Shown in pieces: positions 51,654 to 59,876 of a stretch of DNA of 64,000 bases. How positions within the stretch are numbered: the stretch's first letter is position 1; each line of letters begins with the position of its first letter. The notes under the pieces were generated by a model. That model did no database searches. It was not told where the DNA came from and saw only the letters and a program-made list of their open reading frames with translations. The stretch lies in the NCBI GenBank assembly GCA_964244295.1, contig CAXTIG010000003.1, positions 124,001 to 188,000 of the forward strand. Direction: 5' to 3'. Made by a program: the position numbers and the translations under genes. This DNA is from JAJAZB01 sp964244295 (GTDB lineage Bacteria > Bacteroidota > Bacteroidia > Cytophagales > Spirosomataceae).

Positions 51654-52961
51654 ATGAAAACGAAGACCTTAAAGAAAAATAAAGTCAACATCGTCACCCT
51701 GGGCTGCTCCAAAAACGTGGTGGACTCGGAGGTGATTTACACCCAACTGCGCGGCAACGGCTACGAGGTAGAGCACGAGGGCAAGCGCGACGACGCGAGC
51801 ATCGTCATCATCAACACCTGCGGCTTCATCGACAACGCCAAGCAGGAAAGCATCGACACGATTCTGCGCTACGCCGAGGCGAAACAGGACGGGCTGGTGG
51901 ACAAACTCTACGTGACGGGTTGCCTCTCGCACCGCTACCGCGACGAACTGGAAGTGGAAATCCCGACGGTGGACGCGTTCTTCGGCACCAACGAACTGCC
52001 CCGCCTCCTCAAAACCCTCAAGGCCGATTACAAGCACGAACTCGTCGGCGAGCGGCTCCTGACCACGCCCACGCACTACGCGTATTTGAAAATTGCCGAA
52101 GGCTGCGACCGCCCGTGCAGCTTCTGCGCCATCCCGATCATGCGCGGCGGGCACGTCTCCCGGCCCGTCGAGGAACTGCTCACCGAAGCGGCCTCCCTGG
52201 CCCGGCGCGGTACGAAGGAACTGATTCTGATTGCCCAGGACCTGACCTACTACGGGCTGGATTTGTACCGGAAACGCGGCCTCGCCGACCTCCTTCAGCG
52301 CCTGTCCGACGTAAATGGCATCGACTGGATTCGCCTCCAGTACGCCTACCCGGCGGGGTTCCCGATGGACGTGCTTGACGTGATGCGCGAGCGCCCTAAC
52401 GTGTGCAACTACCTCGACATGCCCCTGCAAAGCGGCTCGACCGAGCAACTGCGGCTCATGCGGCGCGGCATCACGCGGGAAAAAACCGAGGCGCTGATTC
52501 ACTCGATTCGGGAACGCGTGCCCGGCATCGCCCTCCGTACCACGCTCATCGCGGGTCACCCCGGCGAAACCGAGGCGATGTACGAAGAAACCTACCGCTT
52601 CGTGGAAACCATGCGCTTCGACCGCCTGGGCGTGTTTACCTACTCGCACGAAGACCAGACCCACTCCTACTCCATGCCCGACGACGTACCCGCCGAGGTG
52701 AAGCAGGAACGCGCCGACGAGTTGATGGAACTCCAGCAGGGCATCAGTGAAGAATTGAACGGCCAGAAAATCGGCCAGACCCACCGGGTGCTGTTCGACC
52801 GGAAGGAAGGCGGCTACTTCATCGGGCGCACCCAGTTCGACTCGCCGGAGGTGGACAACGAGGTGCTCGTGCCCGCCACGCAGTTCGTGCGACTGGGTGA
52901 TTTTGCCGACGTAAAAATCACCTCGGCGGAGGCCTTTGATTTGTACGGGGTGGTGGTGTAG
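51654..52961 (+). CDS. rimO: Ribosomal protein S12 methylthiotransferase
   Basis: A 435-residue radical-SAM enzyme that adds a methylthio group to Asp88 of ribosomal protein S12. Three domains are visible: UPF0004 with conserved Cys in VTLGCSKNVVDSE and IVIINTCGFIDNAKQES, radical-SAM core with EGCDRPCSFCAIPIMRG (Cx3Cx2C), and a TRAM domain at the C-terminus (RVLFDRKEGGYFIGR). The DSEVIYTQLRGNGYEV segment supports RimO over the related tRNA enzyme MiaB. It is divergent from the Fic gene, and 11 bp upstream of the MntA-like gene. Confidence 0.93.
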   Translation: MKTKTLKKNKVNIVTLGCSKNVVDSEVIYTQLRGNGYEVEHEGKRDDASIVIINTCGFIDNAKQESIDTILRYAEAKQDGLVDKLYVTGCLSHRYRDELEVEIPTVDAFFGTNELPRLLKTLKADYKHELVGERLLTTPTHYAYLKIAEGCDRPCSFCAIPIMRGGHVSRPVEELLTEAASLARRGTKELILIAQDLTYYGLDLYRKRGLADLLQRLSDVNGIDWIRLQYAYPAGFPMDVLDVMRERPNVCNYLDMPLQSGSTEQLRLMRRGITREKTEALIHSIRERVPGIALRTTLIAGHPGETEAMYEETYRFVETMRFDRLGVFTYSHEDQTHSYSMPDDVPAEVKQERADELMELQQGISEELNGQKIGQTHRVLFDRKEGGYFIGRTQFDSPEVDNEVLVPATQFVRLGDFADVKITSAEAFDLYGVVV

Positions 52962-52972
52962 CTTTGATTGCC

Positions 52973-53275
52973 ATGAAACTCACGCCGATTGACCTGCAAA
53001 CGATTCGGGCGTTTTTCGCCGATAAACCGGTTATGCGGGCGTACGTGTTCGGTTCGTACGCCCGAGGTGATGCCGACGAAACCAGTGACGTAGACCTGCT
53101 CGTTGAACTGGACTACGCGCAGCCGGTTGGTCTCGAATTCGTCGGCATGAAACTGGATTTGGAAGAGCGTCTGGGCCGCCGGGTGGACTTGGTTTCGAGC
53201 CGGGGCCTTTCCCCTCGCCTGTTGCCGTATATCGAACCCCAAAAAACACTGGTGTATGAGAGGGCGAATGGGTGA
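52973..53275 (+). CDS. mntA: MntA-like minimal nucleotidyltransferase (antitoxin)
   Basis: A 100-residue nucleotidyltransferase. The catalytic pattern GSYARGDADETSDVDL occupies residues 27-42, with the two metal-binding Asp residues in DVDL (40 and 42 by count from this start). Proteins of this type AMPylate and thereby inactivate a partner HEPN RNase. The start is ATG 52973, 11 bp after rimO. The next gene, encoding the HepT-like partner, overlaps by 8 bp, which is typical for this module. Confidence 0.85.
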   Translation: MKLTPIDLQTIRAFFADKPVMRAYVFGSYARGDADETSDVDLLVELDYAQPVGLEFVGMKLDLEERLGRRVDLVSSRGLSPRLLPYIEPQKTLVYERANG

Positions 53276-53618
53276 CAAAGAGCGCCTCGGGCACATTCTC
53301 GACGCCATTTCAGCAATCGAATCGTACCTGACCGGAACCGACCTGGCCGATTTTTCGGGTAATTCGATGATGCTTTTTGCGACAGTCAAGCAACTCGAAA
53401 TCATCGGCGAGGCCAGTAACTACCTCACGGCAACCACGAAAGGGGCCTCATCGGAAATCGAATGGCGTAAAATCATCGGGCTACGGCACATTCTCGTTCA
53501 CGAGTATTTTGGCATTGACGCCGCGCTGATTTGGCAAATTGTACAGTACGACCTACCCGTTTTCAAGCAGCAGGTGGAACAACTTCTTGTTACGTTTACG
53601 GGTGATTCCAATAGTTGA
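53268..53618 (+). CDS. hepT: HepT-like HEPN ribonuclease toxin
   Basis: A 116-residue all-helical HEPN protein. The RNase signature Rx4HxY is present at residues 73-80 (Arg73, His78, Tyr80 in RHILVHEY); the conserved N-terminal helix LGHILDAISAIESYL and QLEIIGEASNYL also fit. The partner MntA-like enzyme overlaps in the same orientation. Together they form a type VII-like toxin-antitoxin pair, in which the toxin Tyr is AMPylated by the antitoxin. Start ATG 53268 is taken; ATG 53256 is possible. The pair sits between rimO and bshC, with no link to them. Confidence 0.85.
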   Translation: MGDKERLGHILDAISAIESYLTGTDLADFSGNSMMLFATVKQLEIIGEASNYLTATTKGASSEIEWRKIIGLRHILVHEYFGIDAALIWQIVQYDLPVFKQQVEQLLVTFTGDSNS

Positions 53619-53680
53619 CGAACAAAATCCCCGCCGTTCGGCGTTAGTCCGCCGCAACCCCTCCGATTTCCACCCCACCG

Positions 53681-55228
53681 ATGCCCGTTCAGTCGTTACC
53701 GCTTGAATCCACCCGGCAGTTTCCCCCGCTTCTTCTCGATTACCTTCGGCAAAAACCGGAACTGAAGCCGTTTTACGGCGAATTCCCCGATCTGGCGGGT
53801 TTCGAGCGGCAACTTTCCCGGAAAACATTCGACGCGGAAAAGCGGAAAACGATGGTGGACGTGCTACAACGCCAGTACGCCGGAATTCCAGCCCCGCCCG
53901 ATTTTAAGAATCTTCTCGACGAAAAAACCTTCACCGTCACCACCGGCCACCAACTCAACCTTTGTTCCGGCCCGCTGTACGTCGTTTATAAACTCATCAC
54001 GGCGGTGAATCTGGCCCAAAAACTGGCCGAACAGTTCCCCGCCTACCGCTTCGTGCCGGTGTACTGGATGGCCTCCGAAGACCACGATTTTGCCGAAATC
54101 AACCACTTCACCCTCGACGGCCGCACGCACATTTGGGAAACCGAACAGACCGGGGCCGTTGGTCGGATGGACCCGCGCGAACTGAAAGCACTTTTCTCGA
54201 AAATCCCCGAAAAACTACCCGTTTTTGAAAGCGCCTACGCCAACCACGAAACCCTCACCGACGCCGTCCGGGCCTACGTCCACGACCTCTTCGGCGCGGA
54301 AGGACTGATTTGTCTCGATGCCGACGACCGCGCCCTGAAGGCCCAACTCGCCGACGTGATGCGCGACGACGTGCGCCAGCAAACCGCCTTCAAACTGGTT
54401 AACGCCACGACCAAGCAGTTGGAAAGTTTGGGCTACAAAGCCCAGATTCATCCCCGCGAAATCAATTTCTTCTACCTCGCCGAGGGCCTGCGCGAGCGCC
54501 TCGTGCCCACCCACAGCGGCTACGACGTGCTCGACACCGGCCTGCAACTGCTGAGTGAAGAACTGGACGAACTCATCGACGACGAACCCGAACACCTCAG
54601 CCCCAACGTCATCCTGCGCCCGCTCTACCAGGAAATCATCCTGCCCAACCTGGCCTACATCGGCGGGCCGTCGGAAGTGCCGTACTGGTTGCAGTTGAAG
54701 GGCGTGTTCGACCACTACGGGGTGCCGTTTCCGCTGTTGCTGCCGCGCAATTTTGCGCTGGTGCTCAACCCTTCGACCGCCCGGCGGGTGCGGGGCCTCG
54801 ACCTCCAACCCGCCGATTTGTTCGACGACGAAGCCACGCTGCGGCGGCGTTTCGTGAAAAAACACAGCGAACTCGACCTGGAAGTGGACGGCGAACTGGC
54901 CCGCTTCACGCAGGTGTTCAACGGGCTGTACCAAAAAGCGGTGGACGTGGACCCCACGCTGGGCGGGGCCGTCCGCGCCGACCAGCAGCGCCTCTTCAAC
55001 CGCGTCGAATGGCTCGAAAAACGCCTCATCCGGGCCGAAGCCCGGCGGCAAGAAACGGGTCTGCGCCACCTGACCGAACTCCGCCAGCACCTGTTTCCCA
55101 ACGGCAGCGCCCAGGAACGGGTCGAAAACGTGATGGCGTTCCTCTTGCCCTACCCCGATTTTTTGCAACGTATGGCGGCGGTATTCGACCCGCTCGACTT
55201 TCGGTATGTCGTGGTGGAACTGGACTAA
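53681..55228 (+). CDS. bshC: Bacillithiol biosynthesis cysteine-adding enzyme
   Basis: A 515-residue BshC that adds cysteine to glucosaminyl-malate in the last step of bacillithiol synthesis. The recognisable motifs are VTTGHQLNLCSGPLYVVYK (residues about 86-104), then FVPVYWMASEDHDFAEINHF, with FNLCSG-like metal-binding region absent, and the helical C-terminal coiled coil (ADQQRLFNRVEWLEKRLIRA). The protein is of normal size. Genes for the other steps (bshA, bshB) are not in this window. It supports the presence of bacillithiol in this organism. Confidence 0.92.
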   Translation: MPVQSLPLESTRQFPPLLLDYLRQKPELKPFYGEFPDLAGFERQLSRKTFDAEKRKTMVDVLQRQYAGIPAPPDFKNLLDEKTFTVTTGHQLNLCSGPLYVVYKLITAVNLAQKLAEQFPAYRFVPVYWMASEDHDFAEINHFTLDGRTHIWETEQTGAVGRMDPRELKALFSKIPEKLPVFESAYANHETLTDAVRAYVHDLFGAEGLICLDADDRALKAQLADVMRDDVRQQTAFKLVNATTKQLESLGYKAQIHPREINFFYLAEGLRERLVPTHSGYDVLDTGLQLLSEELDELIDDEPEHLSPNVILRPLYQEIILPNLAYIGGPSEVPYWLQLKGVFDHYGVPFPLLLPRNFALVLNPSTARRVRGLDLQPADLFDDEATLRRRFVKKHSELDLEVDGELARFTQVFNGLYQKAVDVDPTLGGAVRADQQRLFNRVEWLEKRLIRAEARRQETGLRHLTELRQHLFPNGSAQERVENVMAFLLPYPDFLQRMAAVFDPLDFRYVVVELD

Positions 55229-55264
55229 TTTCGTTAGTTTTACCAACAATCCATTCCCAGAAAC

Positions 55265-55519
55265 ATGAACGCCGTTCGTCAGGTCGTCAAAGTAAAAAAC
55301 CACCGGGTTACGGTGGATCTGCCCGCCGATTTTACCGCCGAAGAGGTGGAAGTCATCGTGCTGCCCGCCGAAATGCCCGAGCCGGTCGCCGCTGACCAGT
55401 CCGTCCCCGACAAACCGCTGACTAAACTTCAGCAATTGCTCCTCGATGCGCCGGTGATGAGCGACGAGGAATATGAATTCATCATGGAAAAACGTCGGGC
55501 CTTGAACGCATGGAAGTAA
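55265..55519 (+). CDS. VapB-like antitoxin candidate
   Basis: An 84-residue acidic protein upstream of a PIN-domain gene. The N-terminus (MNAVRQVVKVKNHRVTVDLP) has a beta-strand-like pattern that resembles AbrB/SpoVT-related or DUF104-like antitoxins; the C-terminal half is helical (LTKLQQLLLDAPVMSDEEY). It overlaps the PIN gene by 10 bp, in the order expected for VapBC pairs. The DNA-binding class is not clear. Its function as antitoxin rests mainly on context. Confidence 0.6.
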   Translation: MNAVRQVVKVKNHRVTVDLPADFTAEEVEVIVLPAEMPEPVAADQSVPDKPLTKLQQLLLDAPVMSDEEYEFIMEKRRALNAWK

Positions 55520-55899
55520 TTTGCCTGGATACCAGCGTGCTGATTGAACACCGCCGGTCGGCGCGGCGCAACACGTTCGATAGTTTTCTTTTCAAACTGT
55601 CGCAGCGTTACACGTTCGCCATTCCATCCGTCGTGATTTTTGAATTGATGCGGGGTGAAAATGAAGACGAAGGGCCTTACTGGCAACAGTTGTTTAGCCA
55701 GATGCGCGTCCTTGATTTCGATTACCCGTGTTGCCTGGAAGCCGCCCGCATCTACAAAATTCTCCGAACCAAAGGCCAGCCCATCGGCGTCGAAGACGTA
55801 CTCATTGCCGCCGTAGCACGTGCCAACGGCCTCCCACTCGCGACCGGCAATCAGCGGTATTTCAGCCGTGTCGAGGGGTTGAGCCTGCTCGCCGAATGA
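55510..55899 (+). CDS. vapC: PIN-domain toxin, VapC-like
   Basis: A 129-residue PIN-domain RNase. Acidic active-site residues are visible: Asp7 in VICLDTSVLIEH, Glu46 by rough count in IFELMRGE, Asp in GVEDVLIAAVA, and the usual end LATGNQRYFSRVEG with Asn instead of Asp at the fourth position. It would cleave RNA when unleashed from the antitoxin encoded just before. Its stop overlaps the start of the folate cyclo-ligase gene (ATGA), so a toxin and a housekeeping gene are translated in series. Confidence 0.8.
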   Translation: MEVICLDTSVLIEHRRSARRNTFDSFLFKLSQRYTFAIPSVVIFELMRGENEDEGPYWQQLFSQMRVLDFDYPCCLEAARIYKILRTKGQPIGVEDVLIAAVARANGLPLATGNQRYFSRVEGLSLLAE

Positions 55900-56501
55900 C
55901 CAAAGCCGACCTCCGCCGCCTCTTCCGTCAGCGCCGGGCCGCCGTTTCCGAGGCCGAAGCGGCCCGTTTCGACCAGGCCCTGAGCGAACGATTTTTTCAC
56001 CAAATCGACCTCAGCCACGTTCGTACCCTCCACGCGTTTTTACCGGCCCAACGACTGCGTGAAGTAGATACCCGCCCGATTCTCCAACGTCTGCACGCTG
56101 ATTTTCCCCAAATCCGATTGGCCGTGCCCCGCGTTACCGAAGCGGGTGGGATGGAAAATTTCGCCTGGACACCCGCCGCGCCGCTGATCCTCAACCGCTG
56201 GGACATTCCCGAACTGACCGGCGGCGAACTCGTTTTTCCCGAAGAAATCGACCTCGTGCTGCTACCGCTGTTGGCCTTCGATGGGCATGGGCAGCGCGCG
56301 GGCTACGGCGGCGGTTTCTACGACCGCTTTCTGGCCCAGTGCCGCCCCGACGTGGGGAAATTGGGACTGTCGTGGTTTGGGCCCGTGCCGGAACTTTCCG
56401 ACATCCAGCCCAGTGACGTACTCCTCGATGCCTGCCTGACGCCAGAGAAAGTTTTTTTCTTCGCCCCGAAACCACCCGTTTTTTTGAAAACGCTTTCGTA
56501 A
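55896..56501 (+). CDS. fthC: 5-formyltetrahydrofolate cyclo-ligase
   Basis: A 201-residue enzyme that converts 5-formyltetrahydrofolate to 5,10-methenyltetrahydrofolate with ATP. N-terminal KADLRRLFRQRRAAVSEAEA is the family helix; the signature is RAGYGGGFYDRFL with the ATP-binding glycines. The C-terminal DVLLDACLTPEK is also typical. I start it at ATG 55896, which overlaps the PIN stop by 4 bp; an in-frame upstream start at 55728 is part of the PIN gene in another frame and is not real. It is an ordinary one-carbon gene. Confidence 0.9.
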   Translation: MTKADLRRLFRQRRAAVSEAEAARFDQALSERFFHQIDLSHVRTLHAFLPAQRLREVDTRPILQRLHADFPQIRLAVPRVTEAGGMENFAWTPAAPLILNRWDIPELTGGELVFPEEIDLVLLPLLAFDGHGQRAGYGGGFYDRFLAQCRPDVGKLGLSWFGPVPELSDIQPSDVLLDACLTPEKVFFFAPKPPVFLKTLS

Positions 56502-56530
56502 TTTGGTAGGCCCTTACCCTACCTTATTTT

Positions 56531-57028
56531 ATGAAAAACGTTTTATTGCTTTTCCTGCTCCTGGCGGGTGGCGTGGCCTGTGCCCAAACCCCCTCGTTTC
56601 CTTCCGTAACCCGCTCGTTTACCCTCAAACCCATCGAAGTCGGCGAGGGCATGGGCGGCCCCCGGTATTTTTACGATGGGCGCCGCCTGGGCAGTAACCC
56701 CGAAGCCCTCCAGGTGCCCTTCCTCCAACTCGCCGACGGCGACGTGCTTCGGCAGTACCGCAAGGCGCGCACCCTCACGCTGGTGGGCGGCGCAGCGGCT
56801 TTCGCGCCCCTCGCGCTGCTGGCTGCCAACACGGGCGATGGCGGTGGCCTCAATACCCGCACGTTCGTGGGTGTCTGCGCGGCCACGGTGGGCGTATCGA
56901 TGGGCTTTGTCATCGGGCGGAATTTCACGTTGCGCCGGGCCGTGCGGCTCTACAACGAGCGCATCACGGGCGAACGCTACGGGCGGGTTTCGCCGGATTC
57001 GTTTTCTGAAGCTGTCGTGAAAAAGTAA
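56531..57028 (+). CDS. Small secreted or membrane protein of unknown function
   Basis: A 165-residue protein with a signal peptide (KNVLLLFLLLAGGVACAQ). The middle has two glycine- or alanine-rich hydrophobic stretches (LTLVGGAAAFAPLALLAA and VGVCAATVGVSMGFVIG) that could be two membrane helices or a lipid-facing hairpin. A short RRLGSNPEALQVPFLQLADGD segment precedes them. No family is recognised; similar small proteins are often found in Cytophagales. It is 30 bp downstream of the folate gene, and is followed by two long palindromes. Confidence 0.55.
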   Translation: MKNVLLLFLLLAGGVACAQTPSFPSVTRSFTLKPIEVGEGMGGPRYFYDGRRLGSNPEALQVPFLQLADGDVLRQYRKARTLTLVGGAAAFAPLALLAANTGDGGGLNTRTFVGVCAATVGVSMGFVIGRNFTLRRAVRLYNERITGERYGRVSPDSFSEAVVKK

Positions 57029-57033
57029 CCCAT

Positions 57034-57140
57034 TTCGCCCGCGAAAGACCCCCAACCCCCTAAAGGGGGCTTTTCCCGCCTGGAAGTTTCGATGGCAAAA
57101 AAAGCCCCCTTTAGGGGGATGGGGATCTTTTGCGGGCGAA
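57034..57140. repeat. Palindromic element with CCCCCTAAAGGGGG arms
   Basis: 41 bp arms at 57034-57074 and 57100-57140 pair with three mismatches. Each arm contains the smaller palindrome CCCCCTAAAGGGGG. It lies 5 bp after the small secreted protein gene and probably ends its transcript. Confidence 0.85.
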
Positions 57141-57324
57141 TTTTTAAGGATAGGCTGGTTTTCTGCCCGTTTCCCCCTTTCTTTGCGGCGCAAAAAACAG
57201 AGAATCGTCACGGTGTTTACGAAGAAAACGAAATGAACTTCTCGGAGTAAGGCGGGCCATCGCCCCCGCTTTGCCAGAGGATTCACGTCGCTTTCTCCGC
57301 CAAACGCGGTGACGATTTTTTTAT
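57141..57324. other. Spacer between two palindromes
   Basis: 184 bp with no supported gene. A short TTTCTTTG box at 57178-57185 resembles the -7 consensus with one mismatch and might be part of the asd promoter. Confidence 0.25.
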
Positions 57325-57390
57325 AGCCCCCCGACCCCCGAAGGGGAGCTTTTTCACAAAAGAAACGCCCCCTTCGGGGGTCGGGGGGCT
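57325..57390. repeat. Palindromic element with AGCCCCCCGACCCCCGAAGG arms
   Basis: Arms 57325-57349 and 57367-57390 pair over 24 bp with a one-base bulge. The loop is 17 bp. The right end is 13 bp before the asd start codon, so the structure lies in the leader of the asd transcript or at its promoter. Confidence 0.85.
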
Positions 57391-57403
57391 TTGCTTTTTT
57401 CTT

Positions 57404-58396
57404 ATGAAAGTCGCAGTCGTTGGAGCCACGGGCCTGGTCGGTGGCGAAATCATGAAGGTGCTCGCCGAGCGCAATTTTCCGGTCACGGAACTCATCCCCG
57501 TCGCTTCGGAGCGGTCGGTGGGCAAAACCATCGAGTTTAAGGGCAAACCTTACGTCGTCGTCAGTTTTGAAGATGCCATCGCCGCCAAGCCCGACGTGGC
57601 GATTTTCTCGGCGGGCGGCGGCACCTCGCTGGCCCTGGCTCCGAAGTTTGCCGAGGCGGGCATCACCGTTATCGACAACTCCTCGGCCTGGCGCATGGAC
57701 CCGACCAAGAAACTCATCGTGCCCGAAATCAACGCCCACACGCTCACGAAGGAGGACAAAATCATCGCCAACCCCAACTGTTCCACGATTCAGATGGTGG
57801 TGGTGCTCGACCCCCTGCACCGGAAGTACGGCATCAAGCGCGTGGTGGTGTCCACCTACCAGTCGGTGACGGGCACTGGTAAAGCCGCCGTGGACCAACT
57901 CTTCGCCGAGCGCGAAGGCCGAACCGACGTACCGAACGTGTACCCCCACCGCATCGACCTCAACGTGCTGCCGCACATCGACGTGTTTCTCGACAATGGT
58001 TACACGAAGGAGGAGATGAAAATGGTGAACGAAACCAAGAAAATCATGGGCACCGACACCATCGCCGTCACCGCCACTACCGTGCGCATTCCCACCATCG
58101 GCGGGCACTCGGAGGCGGTGAACGTAGAATTCGAGCGGGAATTTGAACTGGCCGAGGTATACGGAATTTTGGAAAACGCCGAAGGCGTCATCGTGGAAGA
58201 CGACGTGAAAAACTTCGTGTACCCCATGCCGCTCAATGCCCACGGCAAAGACGAGGTGTTCGTAGGCCGCATCCGCCGCGACGAAACCCAGCCCAGCACG
58301 CTCAACCTCTGGATTGTGGCCGATAACCTGCGGAAAGGGGCGGCGACGAACGCGGTGCAGATTGCGGAGTATTTGGTGGCGAAGGGGTTGCTGTAA
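57404..58396 (+). CDS. asd: Aspartate-semialdehyde dehydrogenase
   Basis: A 330-residue NADPH-dependent enzyme that makes aspartate semialdehyde for lysine, threonine, methionine and cell-wall meso-diaminopimelate. The nucleotide-binding loop is GATGLVG (7-13), the catalytic Cys126 is in NPNCST, and the substrate-binding Arg/His motif is RIPTIGGHSEAV. Length and text are typical of the asd group. It supplies the same meso-diaminopimelate that Mpl recycles. A terminator follows at 58419-58450. Confidence 0.95.
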   Translation: MKVAVVGATGLVGGEIMKVLAERNFPVTELIPVASERSVGKTIEFKGKPYVVVSFEDAIAAKPDVAIFSAGGGTSLALAPKFAEAGITVIDNSSAWRMDPTKKLIVPEINAHTLTKEDKIIANPNCSTIQMVVVLDPLHRKYGIKRVVVSTYQSVTGTGKAAVDQLFAEREGRTDVPNVYPHRIDLNVLPHIDVFLDNGYTKEEMKMVNETKKIMGTDTIAVTATTVRIPTIGGHSEAVNVEFEREFELAEVYGILENAEGVIVEDDVKNFVYPMPLNAHGKDEVFVGRIRRDETQPSTLNLWIVADNLRKGAATNAVQIAEYLVAKGLL

Positions 58397-58418
58397 AAAA
58401 TTGATTTTTTTGAAATGA

Positions 58419-58450
58419 GAAAGCCCCGCCTGTTTGGTGGGGCTTTCTTT
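58419..58450 (+). terminator. Terminator after asd
   Basis: GAAAGCCCC and GGGGCTTTC form a 9 bp stem around a loop with further GCC/GGT pairing, followed by TTT. It is 22 bp after the asd stop. Confidence 0.75.
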
Positions 58451-58504
58451 AGGGAAGTAACTCCATTAACTCATTTTAGAACGAATGGAAGATACAACTG
58501 CGTC

Positions 58505-58915
58505 TCAAGTAGGAGGTATTACAGATTGAAGAACCACCACTTTTTCGGCTAACCTGGCTAATTCGCCTGGCAAAGTATCATCATCTTCAGTCAATCCAGT
58601 AATGAGCGCATGAGCCGAGTTGTAGGGTAGCGAATCATGCACTGCCTGCAATTCGAGCCTAATAACATCCCTCACGCTTACCTCAAAAAGCGCATATTTC
58701 CCGATAGGATCTTTGTAATTCCCTGTTACGGAGGCTTCGGGGGTTGTTAAACTCTTCGCGTCAACTGAAAGTGCATCTTCCCCTGCCCTAAGTTTGAACG
58801 CCCTTGACGTTGCCTTCCCATCTGGAGATACGTATCTTCTCTGTGGATATGTCCTTCTATACAACCCGTCATCTGGTGAAACAGGCCCATTTGGAGGACT
58901 AACGCTATCACTCAT
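58505..58915 (-). CDS. Third gene of an unknown three-gene cassette
   Basis: A 136-residue acidic protein with no recognised domain. The N-terminal 30 residues are rich in Pro, Ser and Asp (GPVSPDDGLYRRTYPQRRYV); a central strand-like text ALFEVSVRDVIRLELQAVH and a HDSLPYNSAHALITGL motif follow, which I have the impression of seeing in unnamed small proteins near genes like the next one, but no family name applies. Its start overlaps the previous gene stop by 8 bp (ATGAGTGA), so it is coupled. It is AT-rich relative to its surroundings. The motif HALI may be the best anchor for a search. Confidence 0.6.
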   Translation of the reverse strand: MSDSVSPPNGPVSPDDGLYRRTYPQRRYVSPDGKATSRAFKLRAGEDALSVDAKSLTTPEASVTGNYKDPIGKYALFEVSVRDVIRLELQAVHDSLPYNSAHALITGLTEDDDTLPGELARLAEKVVVLQSVIPPT

Positions 58916-59450
58916 TCAGCCAAGAAATTAACTGGGGTAATGATTCAGCAGTGTAATTGCCCTGTGAAGCTCTTTCCATGGGACTAAATTTAACAAACCG
59001 CGTTTTATCAGGATAAAACAGGATTTCAACGGATTTATCCCCACTTCTTAAATCGACCAGCACCTCTCCCCAGGGGCCTGGAGCAACATGATATACTGCT
59101 ATATTAAGACCACTTAGCATATTAATAAACTCTCTAGCACTGGATATGACATGGATTGGTAGAGCTAATGCACCCGCTTCATCCCAGTTATTTTCCAACT
59201 CACTGAGTTCCTGCAAAATGCTCAGTGGGTCGGCGTTAATACCCTTTTTTTCTTCGAGTTGAGGTTCGGACGAGGATACAGGGCGAAATAAATAGAAAAA
59301 CGTACTTACGCTTGCAACGCTGTTAAGCCATTTCCTACTTCTCAAGGCTCCAAACAACCACGAAGAAGGTGGCGTAGGGTTAAATTTTCTCTCGACTCTT
59401 GTTGCCGTGGGCTCTTCTAGTACCTCGACAAAGTGTTGTGGAGTAGTCAT
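58908..59450 (-). CDS. Second gene of an unknown three-gene cassette (NWDEAGA motif)
   Basis: A 180-residue protein, no recognised domain. The notable features are a hydrophobic stretch near residue 45 (SVASVSTFFYLFRPV, possibly a membrane or amphipathic helix), a centre with LSELENNWDEAGALALPI, and a strand-rich end (GPWGEVLVDLR, VEILFYPDKTRFVKF). The NWD-x-x-GA pattern is known in small uncharacterised bacterial proteins. It begins 3 bp after the first gene's stop and overlaps the third by 8 bp. It is AT-rich, so likely acquired together with its partners. Function is not known. Confidence 0.6.
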   Translation of the reverse strand: MTTPQHFVEVLEEPTATRVERKFNPTPPSSWLFGALRSRKWLNSVASVSTFFYLFRPVSSSEPQLEEKKGINADPLSILQELSELENNWDEAGALALPIHVISSAREFINMLSGLNIAVYHVAPGPWGEVLVDLRSGDKSVEILFYPDKTRFVKFSPMERASQGNYTAESLPQLISWLNE

Positions 59451-59453
59451 ATA

Positions 59454-59840
59454 TTATTGGTGAGGTAGAGCGTTTTCGAGAACTTGGATCTTGTCGTTTA
59501 GCCAAGTTATAAGACTCTTCGCCGTGTTCAGATCCATTATTATTCCGATTTGAACCTCTCGGATAATACCCTCCCGAACCTCTAAGGTCTCTTCTTTCAC
59601 AGTCGGTAGGGATCCTTCAGCAGCCGAATCGGCAACCGGTCTGAATACACTTTTCACGGGAATTGGCGGACGGTCAATGAACGTGTTCATACTGATCAAA
59701 CCTTGGGCACTGATCCCACCGTGGAAGCCACTAGCAAAAACCGTCCTGAAGTCGTTTGATTTGATGTAGTGAACGGGAATTTCTTCTCTGGGGGCTTCCA
59801 TTTGGTATTTACGTGAATTTAACCGTTTAGCAACCATCAA
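59454..59840 (-). CDS. First gene of an unknown three-gene cassette
   Basis: A 128-residue protein without a signal peptide. It has a HYIKSNDFRTVFASGFHGGI segment, a linker rich in Pro and Glu (RPVADSAAEGSLPTVKEE) and a closing IIMDLNTAKSLITWLNDKI helix. The overall layout, strands first and a helix at the end that follows an Arg-rich strand, recalls DUF3467-like small proteins, but this is a weak resemblance. Start ATG 59840 or 59837; a TAAATTTG box lies 37 bp upstream. It is the first gene of the three and likely sets the transcript. Confidence 0.6.
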   Translation of the reverse strand: MMVAKRLNSRKYQMEAPREEIPVHYIKSNDFRTVFASGFHGGISAQGLISMNTFIDRPPIPVKSVFRPVADSAAEGSLPTVKEETLEVREGIIREVQIGIIMDLNTAKSLITWLNDKIQVLENALPHQ

Positions 59841-59876
59841 ATGATTCGCTTAAATCTCCATGTCTGAAACGGGGTG

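Noticed and set aside
56543..58243. A 566-codon open frame on the minus strand
   Set aside because: It spans asd and the small secreted protein gene in antisense and even runs through the palindromes; asd is certain, so this is a shadow.
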